Shown: piece by piece, positions 1-5,869 of the stretch
Numbering within the stretch: the stretch's first letter is position 1
How the letters are laid out: each line of letters begins with the position of its first letter
From: a bacterium CG2_30_54_10
Lineage (GTDB): Bacteria; Muiribacteriota; Ozemobacteria; Ozemobacterales; Ozemobacteraceae
Length of the DNA stretch: 8,380 nt
Assembly: GCA_001872985.1 (NCBI GenBank)
Contig: MNYA01000207.1
Location: forward strand, 1 to 8,380
Reading direction: 5' to 3'
Made by a program: the position numbers and the translations under genes
The notes under the pieces: generated by a model
Told to the model about the DNA's origin: nothing
What the model saw: the letters and a program-made list of their open reading frames with translations, nothing else
Database searches by the model: none

Positions 1-1265
1 CACGCAGTTGCGACGCTTACGAAGGGGTAGGGGGGGGTGTTTTCGTGCAGTCGCCCTTCGATGCCTCCAGTTTGGTTGAAGATTGGCTTCAGAGGAACAT
101 CACCAAGACTATATCCCAAGAAGGTTGTGGGCAGATCGTTGCTGATGGTGCCGCTAGCGGTGACGGTGGCTGAAGCGGTGTTCAGATAAGGTGTACTCGT
201 GTATGTCGCAATGTTCTTGCCGCGGAAATTGACCGTGCCTGACCCGTAGGGCGGGGCCGTCACCCAATTCCCGTCATAGGTGAGATCAAAGTTTTGGGAC
301 AAATAGTTGGATTTGAAGAATGTTAGAGTCCAGGTTCCTGAGGAAACGTCTGGTATGAAGAAATACCCGTTTGCCAGGGTTGTCGTACTGAAGCTGTTCG
401 TCCCTGAGGCGGCACCAGCGGGGGTGATGCTAACATCGCTGAACATGATTGGCGCGGCATTCGCCGCGTCGAGCAGTCGGCCATACAAATTCGTGGTTTT
501 CCTATCGCTAACCAACCTGGTCAGCTTGACCGTGATCAGGGTTGTGGAGCCTGCGTTGACTGAAACGGAAATGAGGTTTTCCCGGAAAGCCCTCGGTACG
601 GAGGCATCCTGGAACCCCAAAAAGTAGGTGCCGGGAGATAAGGTCGGAAATTGGAACCCTGCAACGGGGGGGGCTTTTACCGATTTCGGCCCGGATAAAG
701 GAGTGGGGGAGAGCCCTTGATAAAGAGTGACGTTTATCAACGCGGCGGTATCTGTGATCGGCTGATTGTTGTCATCCTGGAAGGTGCCGAAGATCGACCC
801 CGTCTGGGTATTCGCCCCGGAGCTCTGAACGGTGACACCTATCCTCTGGAGAACGAAGGGAACTGATTTACTGGTGGTGGTTCCCGAAGCCAAGTCAACA
901 ATGCTGCTCGAAGCGATGAAATTTGGGGTTGTTTTGGTATCATCCAAGACGTTGACCGTGTAAACTCCGGGAAGTAAACCGCTGAATGCGTAATTTCCGC
1001 CCAGTGGGTTGCTCACCGTGGCAACACCTGCCGTCCCGCGAAAAAGCTGAACGGTCAACGAGGCATCTTGCTCGGTGATCGGTTTCCCAGTTAACGCTTC
1101 TGTTATATTGCCGTAAAGCGCCGTTCCATTGATACCACCGCTGGAAGCGCTTGCCGGCCCGCTGGGGTTGTTGCTGCCGCACCCGGGAAGGAGGGCGATC
1201 AGAAGGCAGAGCGCCAGCCCGTATGAGAGCCACCGGGAGAAAAACGTGTTGTTATCTGAGGTCAT
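1..1265 (-). CDS. Large multidomain surface lipoprotein with CNA-B/carboxypeptidase-regulatory-like repeats (3' end outside window)
   Basis: The frame is open from an ATG at 1265 to the left edge (421 codons visible, no stop). The N-terminus has the SRW motif (residues 10-12), a hydrophobic stretch at 15-27 and a lipobox-like L-L-P-G-C with Cys29, so it is probably a lipidated outer-membrane protein. Pro at -2 is slightly atypical. The mature part starts with a Gly/Ser/Asn/Pro-rich linker (30-45), followed by repeated units of about 90 residues. Each unit pairs a G-x-L/I-x-G-x-L strand with a turn such as GNYAFSGLLPGVYTV or FQFPTLSPGTYFLGF. Units lie at about 46-141, 157-250 and 259-330, and a fourth begins near 401 (GIEGRL). 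Such folds are common in surface and adhesive proteins. It is the last visible gene of the Tad operon, preceded by a DUF192 gene. AAGGAG at 1278-1283 supports the start. The role is not known; adhesin or pilus-associated outer-membrane component is an inference. Confidence 0.85.
   Translation of the reverse strand, partial: MTSDNNTFFSRWLSYGLALCLLIALLPGCGSNNPSGPASASSGGINGTALYGNITEALTGKPITEQDASLTVQLFRGTAGVATVSNPLGGNYAFSGLLPGVYTVNVLDDTKTTPNFIASSSIVDLASGTTTSKSVPFVLQRIGVTVQSSGANTQTGSIFGTFQDDNNQPITDTAALINVTLYQGLSPTPLSGPKSVKAPPVAGFQFPTLSPGTYFLGFQDASVPRAFRENLISVSVNAGSTTLITVKLTRLVSDRKTTNLYGRLLDAANAAPIMFSDVSITPAGAASGTNSFSTTTLANGYFFIPDVSSGTWTLTFFKSNYLSQNFDLTYDGNWVTAPPYGSGTVNFRGKNIATYTSTPYLNTASATVTASGTISNDLPTTFLGYSLGDVPLKPIFNQTGGIEGRLHENTPPYPFVSVATA
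30..37. repeat. G8 homopolymer (C8 in the coding sense) inside the large lipoprotein gene
   Basis: Eight consecutive G on the plus strand encode Thr-Pro-Pro at residues 410-412 of the lipoprotein. The reading frame stays open on both sides as written. Runs of this length can slip during replication. Confidence 0.9.
666..673. repeat. Second G8 homopolymer (C8 in the coding sense) inside the large lipoprotein gene
   Basis: Eight consecutive G on the plus strand encode Ala-Pro-Pro at residues 198-200. As written the gene is in frame. Reading by eye, loss of one C reaches a TGA roughly 45 codons later, and gain of one C reaches a TAG somewhat further on, so slippage in either direction would truncate the protein inside its second repeat domain. 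Confidence 0.9.
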
Positions 1266-1277
1266 ATTCTTTTACTG

Positions 1278-1283
1278 CTCCTT
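1278..1283 (-). promoter_or_regulatory. Ribosome binding site of the large lipoprotein
   Basis: AAGGAG lies 12 nt before the ATG at 1265. The same hexamer at the same 12-nt distance precedes the short lipoprotein at 2017, which supports both start choices and the common origin of the two leaders. Confidence 0.7.
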
Positions 1284-1351
1284 TCCGGATGGAAGGTCAT
1301 GTGACGTGTGTTGGTGCCCTCGGTCAATCGGCGGATACGTTCTCGCGCCAA

Positions 1352-1413
1352 GATGGGGCGACCGATCGACCGCCCTTACGGTTGGCCCATCGGTGGAGAC
1401 CGGCGATGCCGGT
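1352..1413. repeat. Palindromic, hairpin-rich intergenic segment between DUF192 copy B and the large lipoprotein
   Basis: The 168-nt gap 1266-1433 holds several inverted repeats. A near-perfect palindrome at 1356-1375 (GGGCGACCGATCGACCGCCC on plus) forms an 8-bp stem with a 4-nt loop. GATGGG at 1352-1357 can pair with CCCATC at 1386-1391, in competition with it. ACCGGC/GCCGGT at 1399-1404 and 1408-1413 form a 6-bp hairpin. No T-run follows any stem on the minus strand, so this does not look like an intrinsic terminator. The shorter equivalent gap in copy A (2018-2098) lacks the segment, so it looks inserted. A REP/MITE-like dispersed repeat or a structured mRNA leader are both possible. Confidence 0.55.
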
Positions 1414-1433
1414 TGTCCTTGGTAGTTAAGCAT

Positions 1434-1793
1434 TCAGTCGATCCTCTCTAATGTGAGTTGTGTGCCGGGGGTAACTTCTGTTCTGGCCAGCGTGCCGGCA
1501 GGAAGCTCCACTACCTTGCAGGCGTCGCGGTGCCAGCCGGACAAACCTGTCCAGGGGGGCAGAGAGTGATAACAGGCCACCACCATGTCGTTGGCGGCCA
1601 GGAAAGCCACATTGATGGGACACCGCATGAACAGCATGTGAATCGAGGAGCAGGGCTCCAGGAGCAAGCCATCGCCGGTCGGTAACGGCGCTGACATCAT
1701 CAGGCCGCGAAAACGCGACCAGAAGGTGTCGGCAACCCGCACCCGATCGGCTACGGGGCGCCCATCGGCCTGACGTCTTATTCGCAAAAGCAT
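1434..1793 (-). CDS. DUF192 family protein, copy B
   Basis: A protein of 119 residues with the DUF192 pattern. An N-terminal V-A-D-x-F-W-x-R-F-R-G-L-M motif spans about residues 19-31, then P-C-S-S-I-H-M-L-F-M-R (47-57), P-I-N-x-A-F-L, V-V-A-C-Y-H-S-L, W-H-R-D-A-x-K-V-x-E-L, and a C-terminal P-G-x-Q-L. There is no signal peptide or membrane segment, so it is predicted cytosolic, whereas many DUF192 proteins are exported. By ungapped hand alignment it matches copy A at about 79 of 117 positions (roughly 68%). It has two cysteines (in R-C-P-I-N and D-A-C-K-V) that copy A lacks. The ATG at 1793 is chosen because a TGA lies two codons upstream in frame and the start then matches copy A; the ribosome binding site is weak. 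DUF192 has no established biochemical function; a Tad-related role is inferred from position only. Confidence 0.88.
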   Translation of the reverse strand: MLLRIRRQADGRPVADRVRVADTFWSRFRGLMMSAPLPTGDGLLLEPCSSIHMLFMRCPINVAFLAANDMVVACYHSLPPWTGLSGWHRDACKVVELPAGTLARTEVTPGTQLTLERID

Positions 1794-1825
1794 GCTTCAT
1801 CAACTTCTCTCTTTCACGGAAGGAG

Positions 1826-2017
1826 TTAGCTATACGGGAAAAGTACCAGAAAAAAGGTGAATGGGAGAAAACTTGATAGGATCGCAGTCGAACCGGAGGT
1901 TGAGCTTGGCCCGTTGGGGTTGCTTCCACCGCATCCCGCGAAAAAGAAGCCCAGAAGGCAGACGGCGAGCCCGTATGCAAACCACCGGGAAAATAAGGAG
2001 TTCGTTTTTGATACCAT
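1826..2017 (-). CDS. Short lipoprotein-like stub, probable remnant of a duplicated lipoprotein gene
   Basis: The ATG at 2017 gives 63 residues. The signal peptide (about 1-28) ends in the lipobox F-A-G-C with Cys29, followed by a Gly/Ser/Asn/Pro linker. Residues 1-37 match the start of the large lipoprotein at 21 of 37 positions, including SRW at 10-12, Cys20 and Cys29 at identical positions. After that the similarity stops and a short hydrophobic tail (about 48-61) ends at TAA. No beta-sandwich repeat remains. An ATG at 2098, abutting the DUF192 stop, would add 27 residues. I prefer 2017 because AAGGAG sits 12 nt upstream and the start then matches the homologue. It could be a decayed gene or a genuine tiny lipoprotein; the sequence alone does not decide. 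Confidence 0.6.
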   Translation of the reverse strand: MVSKTNSLFSRWFAYGLAVCLLGFFFAGCGGSNPNGPSSTSGSTAILSSFLPFTFFLVLFPYS

Positions 2018-2029
2018 GTTGCTATTCCT

Positions 2030-2035
2030 CTCCTT
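2030..2035 (-). promoter_or_regulatory. Ribosome binding site of the short lipoprotein
   Basis: AAGGAG lies 12 nt before the ATG at 2017, the same arrangement as in the large lipoprotein. A small TTCCC-TTT-GGGAA hairpin (2035-2047) directly abuts it. This site favours 2017 over the upstream in-frame ATG at 2098. Confidence 0.6.
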
Positions 2036-2098
2036 TCCCAAAGGGAAGTCACCTGACCGTTTCGTGGAAATCTGGTTGACCTGGTTACCTAGTTTCAT

Positions 2099-2461
2099 TC
2101 AATCAATCCTCTCGAGAAAAAGTTGTTCTCCGGGCTTCACCCCGACACTCGAAAGAGCCCCGGATGCCAGCTCCAAAACCTTGCCGGCATCCCTGTGCCA
2201 ACCGGATAAGCCAGTCCACGGCCGGAGCGAGTGATAGCAGGCCACTACCCGATCGTCGTCGGTCAGAAATGCTGCATCGATGGGATACCGCATAAAAAGC
2301 ATGTGAATCGAAGTGCAGGGAATAAGAAGCAAACCTTCCTCCGGAAGGAGATGCGGCGAAAACATCAACCCCCGAAAACGCCCCCAAAAGCTGTCGGCGA
2401 CACGAACCCGCCCGGCCACCAATCCGCCGTCGGCCTTCAATGTGATTCGATAATAGCTCAC
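2099..2461 (-). CDS. DUF192 family protein, copy A
   Basis: A protein of 120 residues carrying the DUF192 hallmarks. These are R-V-A-D-S-F-W-G-R-F-R-G-L-M near residues 20-33, P-C-T-S-I-H-M-L-F-M-R, P-I-D-A-A-F-L, V-V-A-C-Y-H-S-L-R-P-W, K-V-L-E-L, and a terminal G-V-K-P-G-E-Q-L. There is no signal peptide or transmembrane helix. The start is GTG at 2461, immediately after the TGA of tadC and in the same frame; GAAGGA at 2468-2473 gives a well-placed ribosome binding site. The ATG at 2465 opens another frame that lacks family motifs. The tight coupling to tadC implies co-expression with the pilus machine. DUF192 has no settled biochemical role, so a chaperone or assembly role is conjecture. 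Confidence 0.9.
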   Translation of the reverse strand: MSYYRITLKADGGLVAGRVRVADSFWGRFRGLMFSPHLLPEEGLLLIPCTSIHMLFMRYPIDAAFLTDDDRVVACYHSLRPWTGLSGWHRDAGKVLELASGALSSVGVKPGEQLFLERID

Positions 2462-3406
2462 TCATTTTCCTTCGACATCCCCGACTTCCATGATCTGGAA
2501 AACAGCGGGAGCACCGATAACCAACCCAACATTGGGAAATATGAAAAGAACCAGCGGGATCATCATCTTGATGGGGGCCTTTGCCGCTTCTTCCTCGGCC
2601 CGCTGACGACGCTTCTCACGAAGCTGGTCGGATTGGATCCTAAGAACCGTGCCGATCGAAACGCCAAGCTGGTCGGCCTGAACGATGGCTGACACGAATG
2701 CGGACAGATCCGGGTGTTCGAGCCGGTCAGCCATATCCTTGAACGCATCCCGACGCGACCGCCCCATCCGGATGTGCCGCAACGTCAGGCTGAACTCGTC
2801 CGGGATTGGGCCATGCATCTTCTCGACAACCTTGTCGCAAGCCGCATCGAAACCAAGGCCGGCCTCGACCGCAACCGTTAGCAGATCGAGAATATCGGGA
2901 AGCTGTCGGGTAACAGCGTGCAAACGCGCCCCGATCTTCCGCTGAAGAAAGATTCTCGGCCCGAGGATTCCGATTATCAGGCCAAAAAAACCTGCCATGA
3001 CAAGCTTCATCGTCGCCCATTTAAAGACGACGCCAAGTGCAATGGCAACCGCCGGGCAGACGACCCGAAACAGGTTCTGAATGACCACAAACTCCCCAAC
3101 TGTCAGACCGCCCGGGTAACCCGCCATACTAAGCATCTTTCGCAAGGAACTCTTCGTCGCCTTGCGGATCTCATTCGGATCGCGCCTTCCAGCCAGATTC
3201 GACAGAAATGGTCTGATGACCCGGTCGATGAACGGCTTGTTCAGCTCTTCCGCGGCCACGGCAGCGGCCTGTGAAACCGACGGGTCGGCCCCATCGAGTT
3301 GAGCGAGTCGATTTTGTATATCACTGTTTTGCCCACCGGAAGGGAACAGCAGAAGAATGACAAGGAAAACGACAACGGCTACAAAACCATATAATGCGAC
3401 TTCCAT
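2462..3406 (-). CDS. tadC: TadC, inner-membrane platform protein of the Tad pilus (T2SF family)
   Basis: A 314-residue protein with an N-terminal transmembrane helix at about 5-21 and a soluble linker. A hydrophobic pair follows at about 113-151. The cytosolic T2SF helical domain at about 160-280 includes the family pattern Q-L-P-D-I-L-D-L-L-T-V-A-V-E-A-G-L-G-F and later Q-A-D-Q-L-G-V-S-I-G-T-V-L. A C-terminal helix containing P-L-V-L-F-I-F-P (284-291) closes the protein. Length and order after tadB fit TadC. It should form, with TadB, the membrane platform driven by CpaF for prepilin assembly. AAGGAGG at 3412-3418 overlaps the tadB stop and lies 5 nt before the ATG. The stop TGA is followed directly and in frame by the GTG of the DUF192 gene. 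Confidence 0.95.
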   Translation of the reverse strand: MEVALYGFVAVVVFLVILLLFPSGGQNSDIQNRLAQLDGADPSVSQAAAVAAEELNKPFIDRVIRPFLSNLAGRRDPNEIRKATKSSLRKMLSMAGYPGGLTVGEFVVIQNLFRVVCPAVAIALGVVFKWATMKLVMAGFFGLIIGILGPRIFLQRKIGARLHAVTRQLPDILDLLTVAVEAGLGFDAACDKVVEKMHGPIPDEFSLTLRHIRMGRSRRDAFKDMADRLEHPDLSAFVSAIVQADQLGVSIGTVLRIQSDQLREKRRQRAEEEAAKAPIKMMIPLVLFIFPNVGLVIGAPAVFQIMEVGDVEGK

Positions 3407-3416
3407 TTTCCCCTCC

Positions 3417-4475
3417 TTAAACCTCTATATCGACAATCTTCATGATGAGATACATCCCGATAAATTCCCAGACCAGGCCCCCGACTACGACGAACCAGCC
3501 TCTGAAAGGGCCCTTCCTGAAGGTGAAAAACCGCATGATAAATTCGGGGTTGATGAGAAAAATCATGAACCCGATTCCAAACGGAAGCGCGCCTACGAGC
3601 AGCCCGGACATCTTTGCCTGCGCGGTTTTGGTCTGGATATCCCCCTTGATCCGGTTGCGCTGCCTGATTGTCGCGCCGATTTTGTCGAGAATTTCGGCAA
3701 GGTTCCCACCGACTTGGCGCTGGATCAGGACAACCGTGGTAACGAGATCCCAGTCTTCACTTTCGACACGCTGGTTAAGCGCCCGCAATGCATCCTCGAG
3801 GTTGAGCCCGAGGCTGTTTTCTTTCAAGACTCGCTTCAATTCAATCGACATGGGTGGAGGCGACTCACGCGACACCATTTCCATGGCCTGAAGTAGTGAG
3901 TAACCGGCCTTCATGCCATTCGAAAGCATGATCAGCGTGTCCATGATCTGGTCGTTGAAAGCCTGAACCCTCTGCCTCTTTTTGAACCCGACCCAAAGAT
4001 CGATTCCAAAATACCCGCACACCCCGGCAATCACGCCCGCGTACCAGTTCTGCAAAAGAACGCCGAGAATAACGACAGGCCCGGCGCCGGCAAGGAACTT
4101 GATCGCCACGAACTCATTGGCCTTCAACGGAATGCTCGCCTTGGCCAGGTTCTCTGCGATGCGTGCTGCGGCGCCTTTGGGCGTAATGATCGAACCGATA
4201 TTCGCCAGAAACTTCTTTACCCCCGAAGCTTCCTGCCCGCGACTTTCCTTGAGGTAATCATCGTCTTCATCCCCGCTTTCCGAGCGCGTCGGGACCTCTT
4301 CATCTTCCATGCCTTGGTTAGGCGCCGCGCGGGCAGCCATCTCGCTTTCGACCAGATACTGCTCCATTCTGGCCCGGACGTCCTCGCCCGGCTTTTTCCA
4401 TAAAACGGAGAAGACCAGCATGAAGAACATCATGGCAGCAACGAAGATGACACCGACGAAAATGAACTCAATCAC
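3417..4475 (-). CDS. tadB: TadB, inner-membrane platform protein of the Tad pilus (T2SF family)
   Basis: A 352-residue protein starting at GTG 4475, 4 nt after the cpaF stop. A longer reading from TTG at 4541 would overlap cpaF by 62 nt and push the first membrane helix inward, so it is rejected. A transmembrane helix spans 2-26. A linker with a strongly acidic patch (about 57-77, many Asp/Glu) follows. Two more hydrophobic segments lie near 110-150. The T2SF domain has M-D-T-L-I-M-L-S-N-G-M-K-A-G-Y-S-L-L-Q-A and Q-R-Q-V-G-G-N-L-A-E-I-L-D, and the C-terminus has two hydrophobic segments. With TadC it forms the platform that couples CpaF ATP hydrolysis to pilus assembly. The ribosome binding site is a modest AAGGGTGG inside the end of cpaF, suggesting translational coupling. 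Confidence 0.95.
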   Translation of the reverse strand: MIEFIFVGVIFVAAMMFFMLVFSVLWKKPGEDVRARMEQYLVESEMAARAAPNQGMEDEEVPTRSESGDEDDDYLKESRGQEASGVKKFLANIGSIITPKGAAARIAENLAKASIPLKANEFVAIKFLAGAGPVVILGVLLQNWYAGVIAGVCGYFGIDLWVGFKKRQRVQAFNDQIMDTLIMLSNGMKAGYSLLQAMEMVSRESPPPMSIELKRVLKENSLGLNLEDALRALNQRVESEDWDLVTTVVLIQRQVGGNLAEILDKIGATIRQRNRIKGDIQTKTAQAKMSGLLVGALPFGIGFMIFLINPEFIMRFFTFRKGPFRGWFVVVGGLVWEFIGMYLIMKIVDIEV

Positions 4476-4479
4476 GGAT

Positions 4480-5847
4480 TTACCACCCTTTGCCGGAATC
4501 AGTGAAGATGTTGGCTGGAAGGTGAAGACCGGATTCCTCAAATTTGCTCGCGAACTTGGGCCGGATACCGGTTGCCTTCAACCGCCCGAGGATCTTTCCC
4601 TTTGCGTCAAGGCCTGTCTGTTCGAAACGGAAGATATCCTGCAAAACAATTTTATCCCCTTCCATTCCCTGAACCTCAGTGAGATAAGTAATCTTTCTGG
4701 AACCGTCCTTCAAACGAGACTGCTGGATGATCATTTGAATGGCTGCCGAGACCTGTTCGCGAATAGCACGGACTGGAAGATCCATTCCGGACATCAAAAC
4801 CATGGTCTCGAGACGGGCCAGCATGTCGCGAGGAGTGTTGGCGTGACCGGTGGTCAAAGAGCCATCATGGCCCGTATTCATCGCCTGAAGCATATCCAGG
4901 GCTTCTCCTCCGCGGCACTCTCCGACAATTACTCGTTCAGGTCTCATGCGAAGCGTGTTCTTGATCAAATCCCGCATCGTAACCGCGCCCTTGCCTTCGA
5001 TGTTCGCCGGACGCGACTCGAGCCGGACCACGTGTGGCTGCCGTAACTGCAGTTCGGCGACATCCTCGCAGGTGATGATCCGCTCGTCTTCAGGAATGAA
5101 GGAACTGAGAATGTTCAGCGTGGTCGTTTTTCCCGAGCCCGTCCCGCCGGACACCACGATGTTCAACCGAACCTTGACGCAAGCCTCGATGAACGTGGCC
5201 ATCTCTTGGGTAAGAGTTCCAAACCGGATAAGGTCGGCAATTTGTATGGCTTCTTTTTTGAACTTTCGTATGGTAATGGTCGGCCCATTCAGCGCCAGGG
5301 GAGGGATGATCGCATTGACGCGCGAACCGTCGGTCAGACGGGCATCGACATAAGGGACCGACTCATCAATGCGACGGCCGATGGGGGCAACGATGCGCTC
5401 GATGATCCGCATTACATGATCGTTATCCTTGAACTTGATATCGGAAAGAATCAGCTTCCCCTTTTTTTCAAAATAGATCTGGAAGGGACCATTGACCATT
5501 ACTTCGGAAATATCCTCTTCATCGAGAAGCTTTTGGATCGGCCCGTACCCGATCATGTCATCTAAAAGGATCTGACACAACGAATCGAGGTCGCGTGGAG
5601 ACAGGGTAACGTTGAGCTTGGGAGATTCCTCCGAGGCTACCTTGAGAATTTGATCTCTCAACATGGACCGCTTTTTATCGAGATTGGCCTCACTCATGAT
5701 CGCCGGGGGCATATCATCGATCAGCTTGGTCTGAACCTTGTCTTTCAGACGCTCGAACCCGGTGATTTCCCGAGTTGCCGTGGAATCAAAAGCCCCGGAT
5801 TTTTCGCCCTTTTTCTCTTCACTTAGCCTTGAAAGCAAACCGCCCAT
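4480..5847 (-). CDS. cpaF: CpaF/TadA, secretion ATPase of the Tad pilus
   Basis: A 455-residue type II/IV secretion ATPase (GspE/VirB11 superfamily). An N-terminal domain occupies roughly 1-200, with D-D-M-I-G-Y-G-P-I (96-104) and the E-V-M-V-N-G motif (115-120) typical of CpaF. Walker A G-G-T-G-S-G-K-T-T is at 234-242, an Asp-box-like C-E-D-V-A-E-L-Q-L-R at 260-269, Walker B-type R-V-I-V-G-E-C-R-G at 305-313 with Glu310, and a His box T-T-G-H-A-N at 332-337. All key residues look intact, so it should be an active hexameric motor at the inner membrane. ATG 5847 is preferred over TTG 5880, because a near-perfect AAGGAGGT sits 9 nt upstream of it and the TTG start would overlap cpaE. The stop TAA is followed 4 nt later by tadB. 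Confidence 0.97.
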   Translation of the reverse strand: MGGLLSRLSEEKKGEKSGAFDSTATREITGFERLKDKVQTKLIDDMPPAIMSEANLDKKRSMLRDQILKVASEESPKLNVTLSPRDLDSLCQILLDDMIGYGPIQKLLDEEDISEVMVNGPFQIYFEKKGKLILSDIKFKDNDHVMRIIERIVAPIGRRIDESVPYVDARLTDGSRVNAIIPPLALNGPTITIRKFKKEAIQIADLIRFGTLTQEMATFIEACVKVRLNIVVSGGTGSGKTTTLNILSSFIPEDERIITCEDVAELQLRQPHVVRLESRPANIEGKGAVTMRDLIKNTLRMRPERVIVGECRGGEALDMLQAMNTGHDGSLTTGHANTPRDMLARLETMVLMSGMDLPVRAIREQVSAAIQMIIQQSRLKDGSRKITYLTEVQGMEGDKIVLQDIFRFEQTGLDAKGKILGRLKATGIRPKFASKFEESGLHLPANIFTDSGKGW

Positions 5848-5855
5848 TATTAAAA

Positions 5856-5863
5856 ACCTCCTT
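5856..5863 (-). promoter_or_regulatory. Strong ribosome binding site of cpaF
   Basis: AAGGAGGT, nearly the full anti-Shine-Dalgarno complement, lies 9 nt before ATG 5847 in the 22-nt gap after the cpaE stop. It decides the cpaF start. Confidence 0.85.
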
Positions 5864-5869
5864 AGTTTC

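Larger units (their letters stand above)
1155..1793 (-). repeat. Tandem duplication, copy B (DUF192 gene plus start of lipoprotein gene)
   Basis: This segment holds DUF192 copy B, its intergenic leader and the first 37 codons of the large lipoprotein. It parallels 1907-2461 in gene order and protein sequence, in the TGA-ATG junction after the DUF192 stop, and in the GGAAAGGAG leader before the lipoprotein start. Its intergenic region is about 87 nt longer because of the palindromic segment. Boundaries are approximate. Confidence 0.75.
1907..2461 (-). repeat. Tandem duplication, copy A (DUF192 gene plus start of lipoprotein gene)
   Basis: Copy A comprises DUF192 copy A, an 81-nt leader and the 37 codons of the short lipoprotein that match the large one. 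It is paralogous to 1155-1793. The two DUF192 proteins are about 68% identical and the signal peptides about 57% by hand count, so the duplication is not recent. The boundaries cannot be fixed exactly. Confidence 0.75.

Noticed and set aside
307..627. Plus-strand open frame of 106 codons
   Set aside because: It is the antisense shadow of the large lipoprotein gene, whose continuous minus-strand frame explains the whole 1-1265 segment.
1299..1327. Promoter-like pair on the minus strand: TTGACC (1322-1327), 17-nt spacer, TCACAT (1299-1304)
   Set aside because: The -35 is good but the -10 matches only 3 of 6 bases. In this base composition that is weak, so a separate promoter for the large lipoprotein is not claimed.
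1352..1413. Intrinsic terminator between DUF192 copy B and the large lipoprotein
   Set aside because: The stems are stable but no T-run follows any of them on the transcribed strand.
1274..1433. Small frame from ATG 1433 (53 codons) between DUF192 copy B and the large lipoprotein
   Set aside because: Its composition follows the palindromic segment, there is no homologue in the copy A gap, and no convincing ribosome binding site is present.
1340..1433. Cyclic-di-GMP (GEMM) riboswitch in front of the lipoprotein, suggested by a CACCGATGG-like string
   Set aside because: The conserved 5' half (GGGCAAACC-type and GACGCAAAGCC-type segments) is not present in the gap and there is too little space for the full aptamer.
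1426..2052. A 208-codon open frame on the minus strand running through the short lipoprotein and DUF192 copy B
   Set aside because: It is an alternative frame of two genes with clear family motifs and homologous partners. Its own translation shows no recognisable motif and it has no good ribosome binding site.
2103..2465. ATG-initiated frame overlapping DUF192 copy A and the tadC stop
   Set aside because: The translation lacks DUF192 motifs, while the GTG-initiated frame one base off carries all of them.
4476..4541. TTG-initiated 22-residue extension of TadB
   Set aside because: It would overlap cpaF by 62 nt and lacks support. GTG 4475 directly precedes the first membrane helix and sits 4 nt after the cpaF stop.
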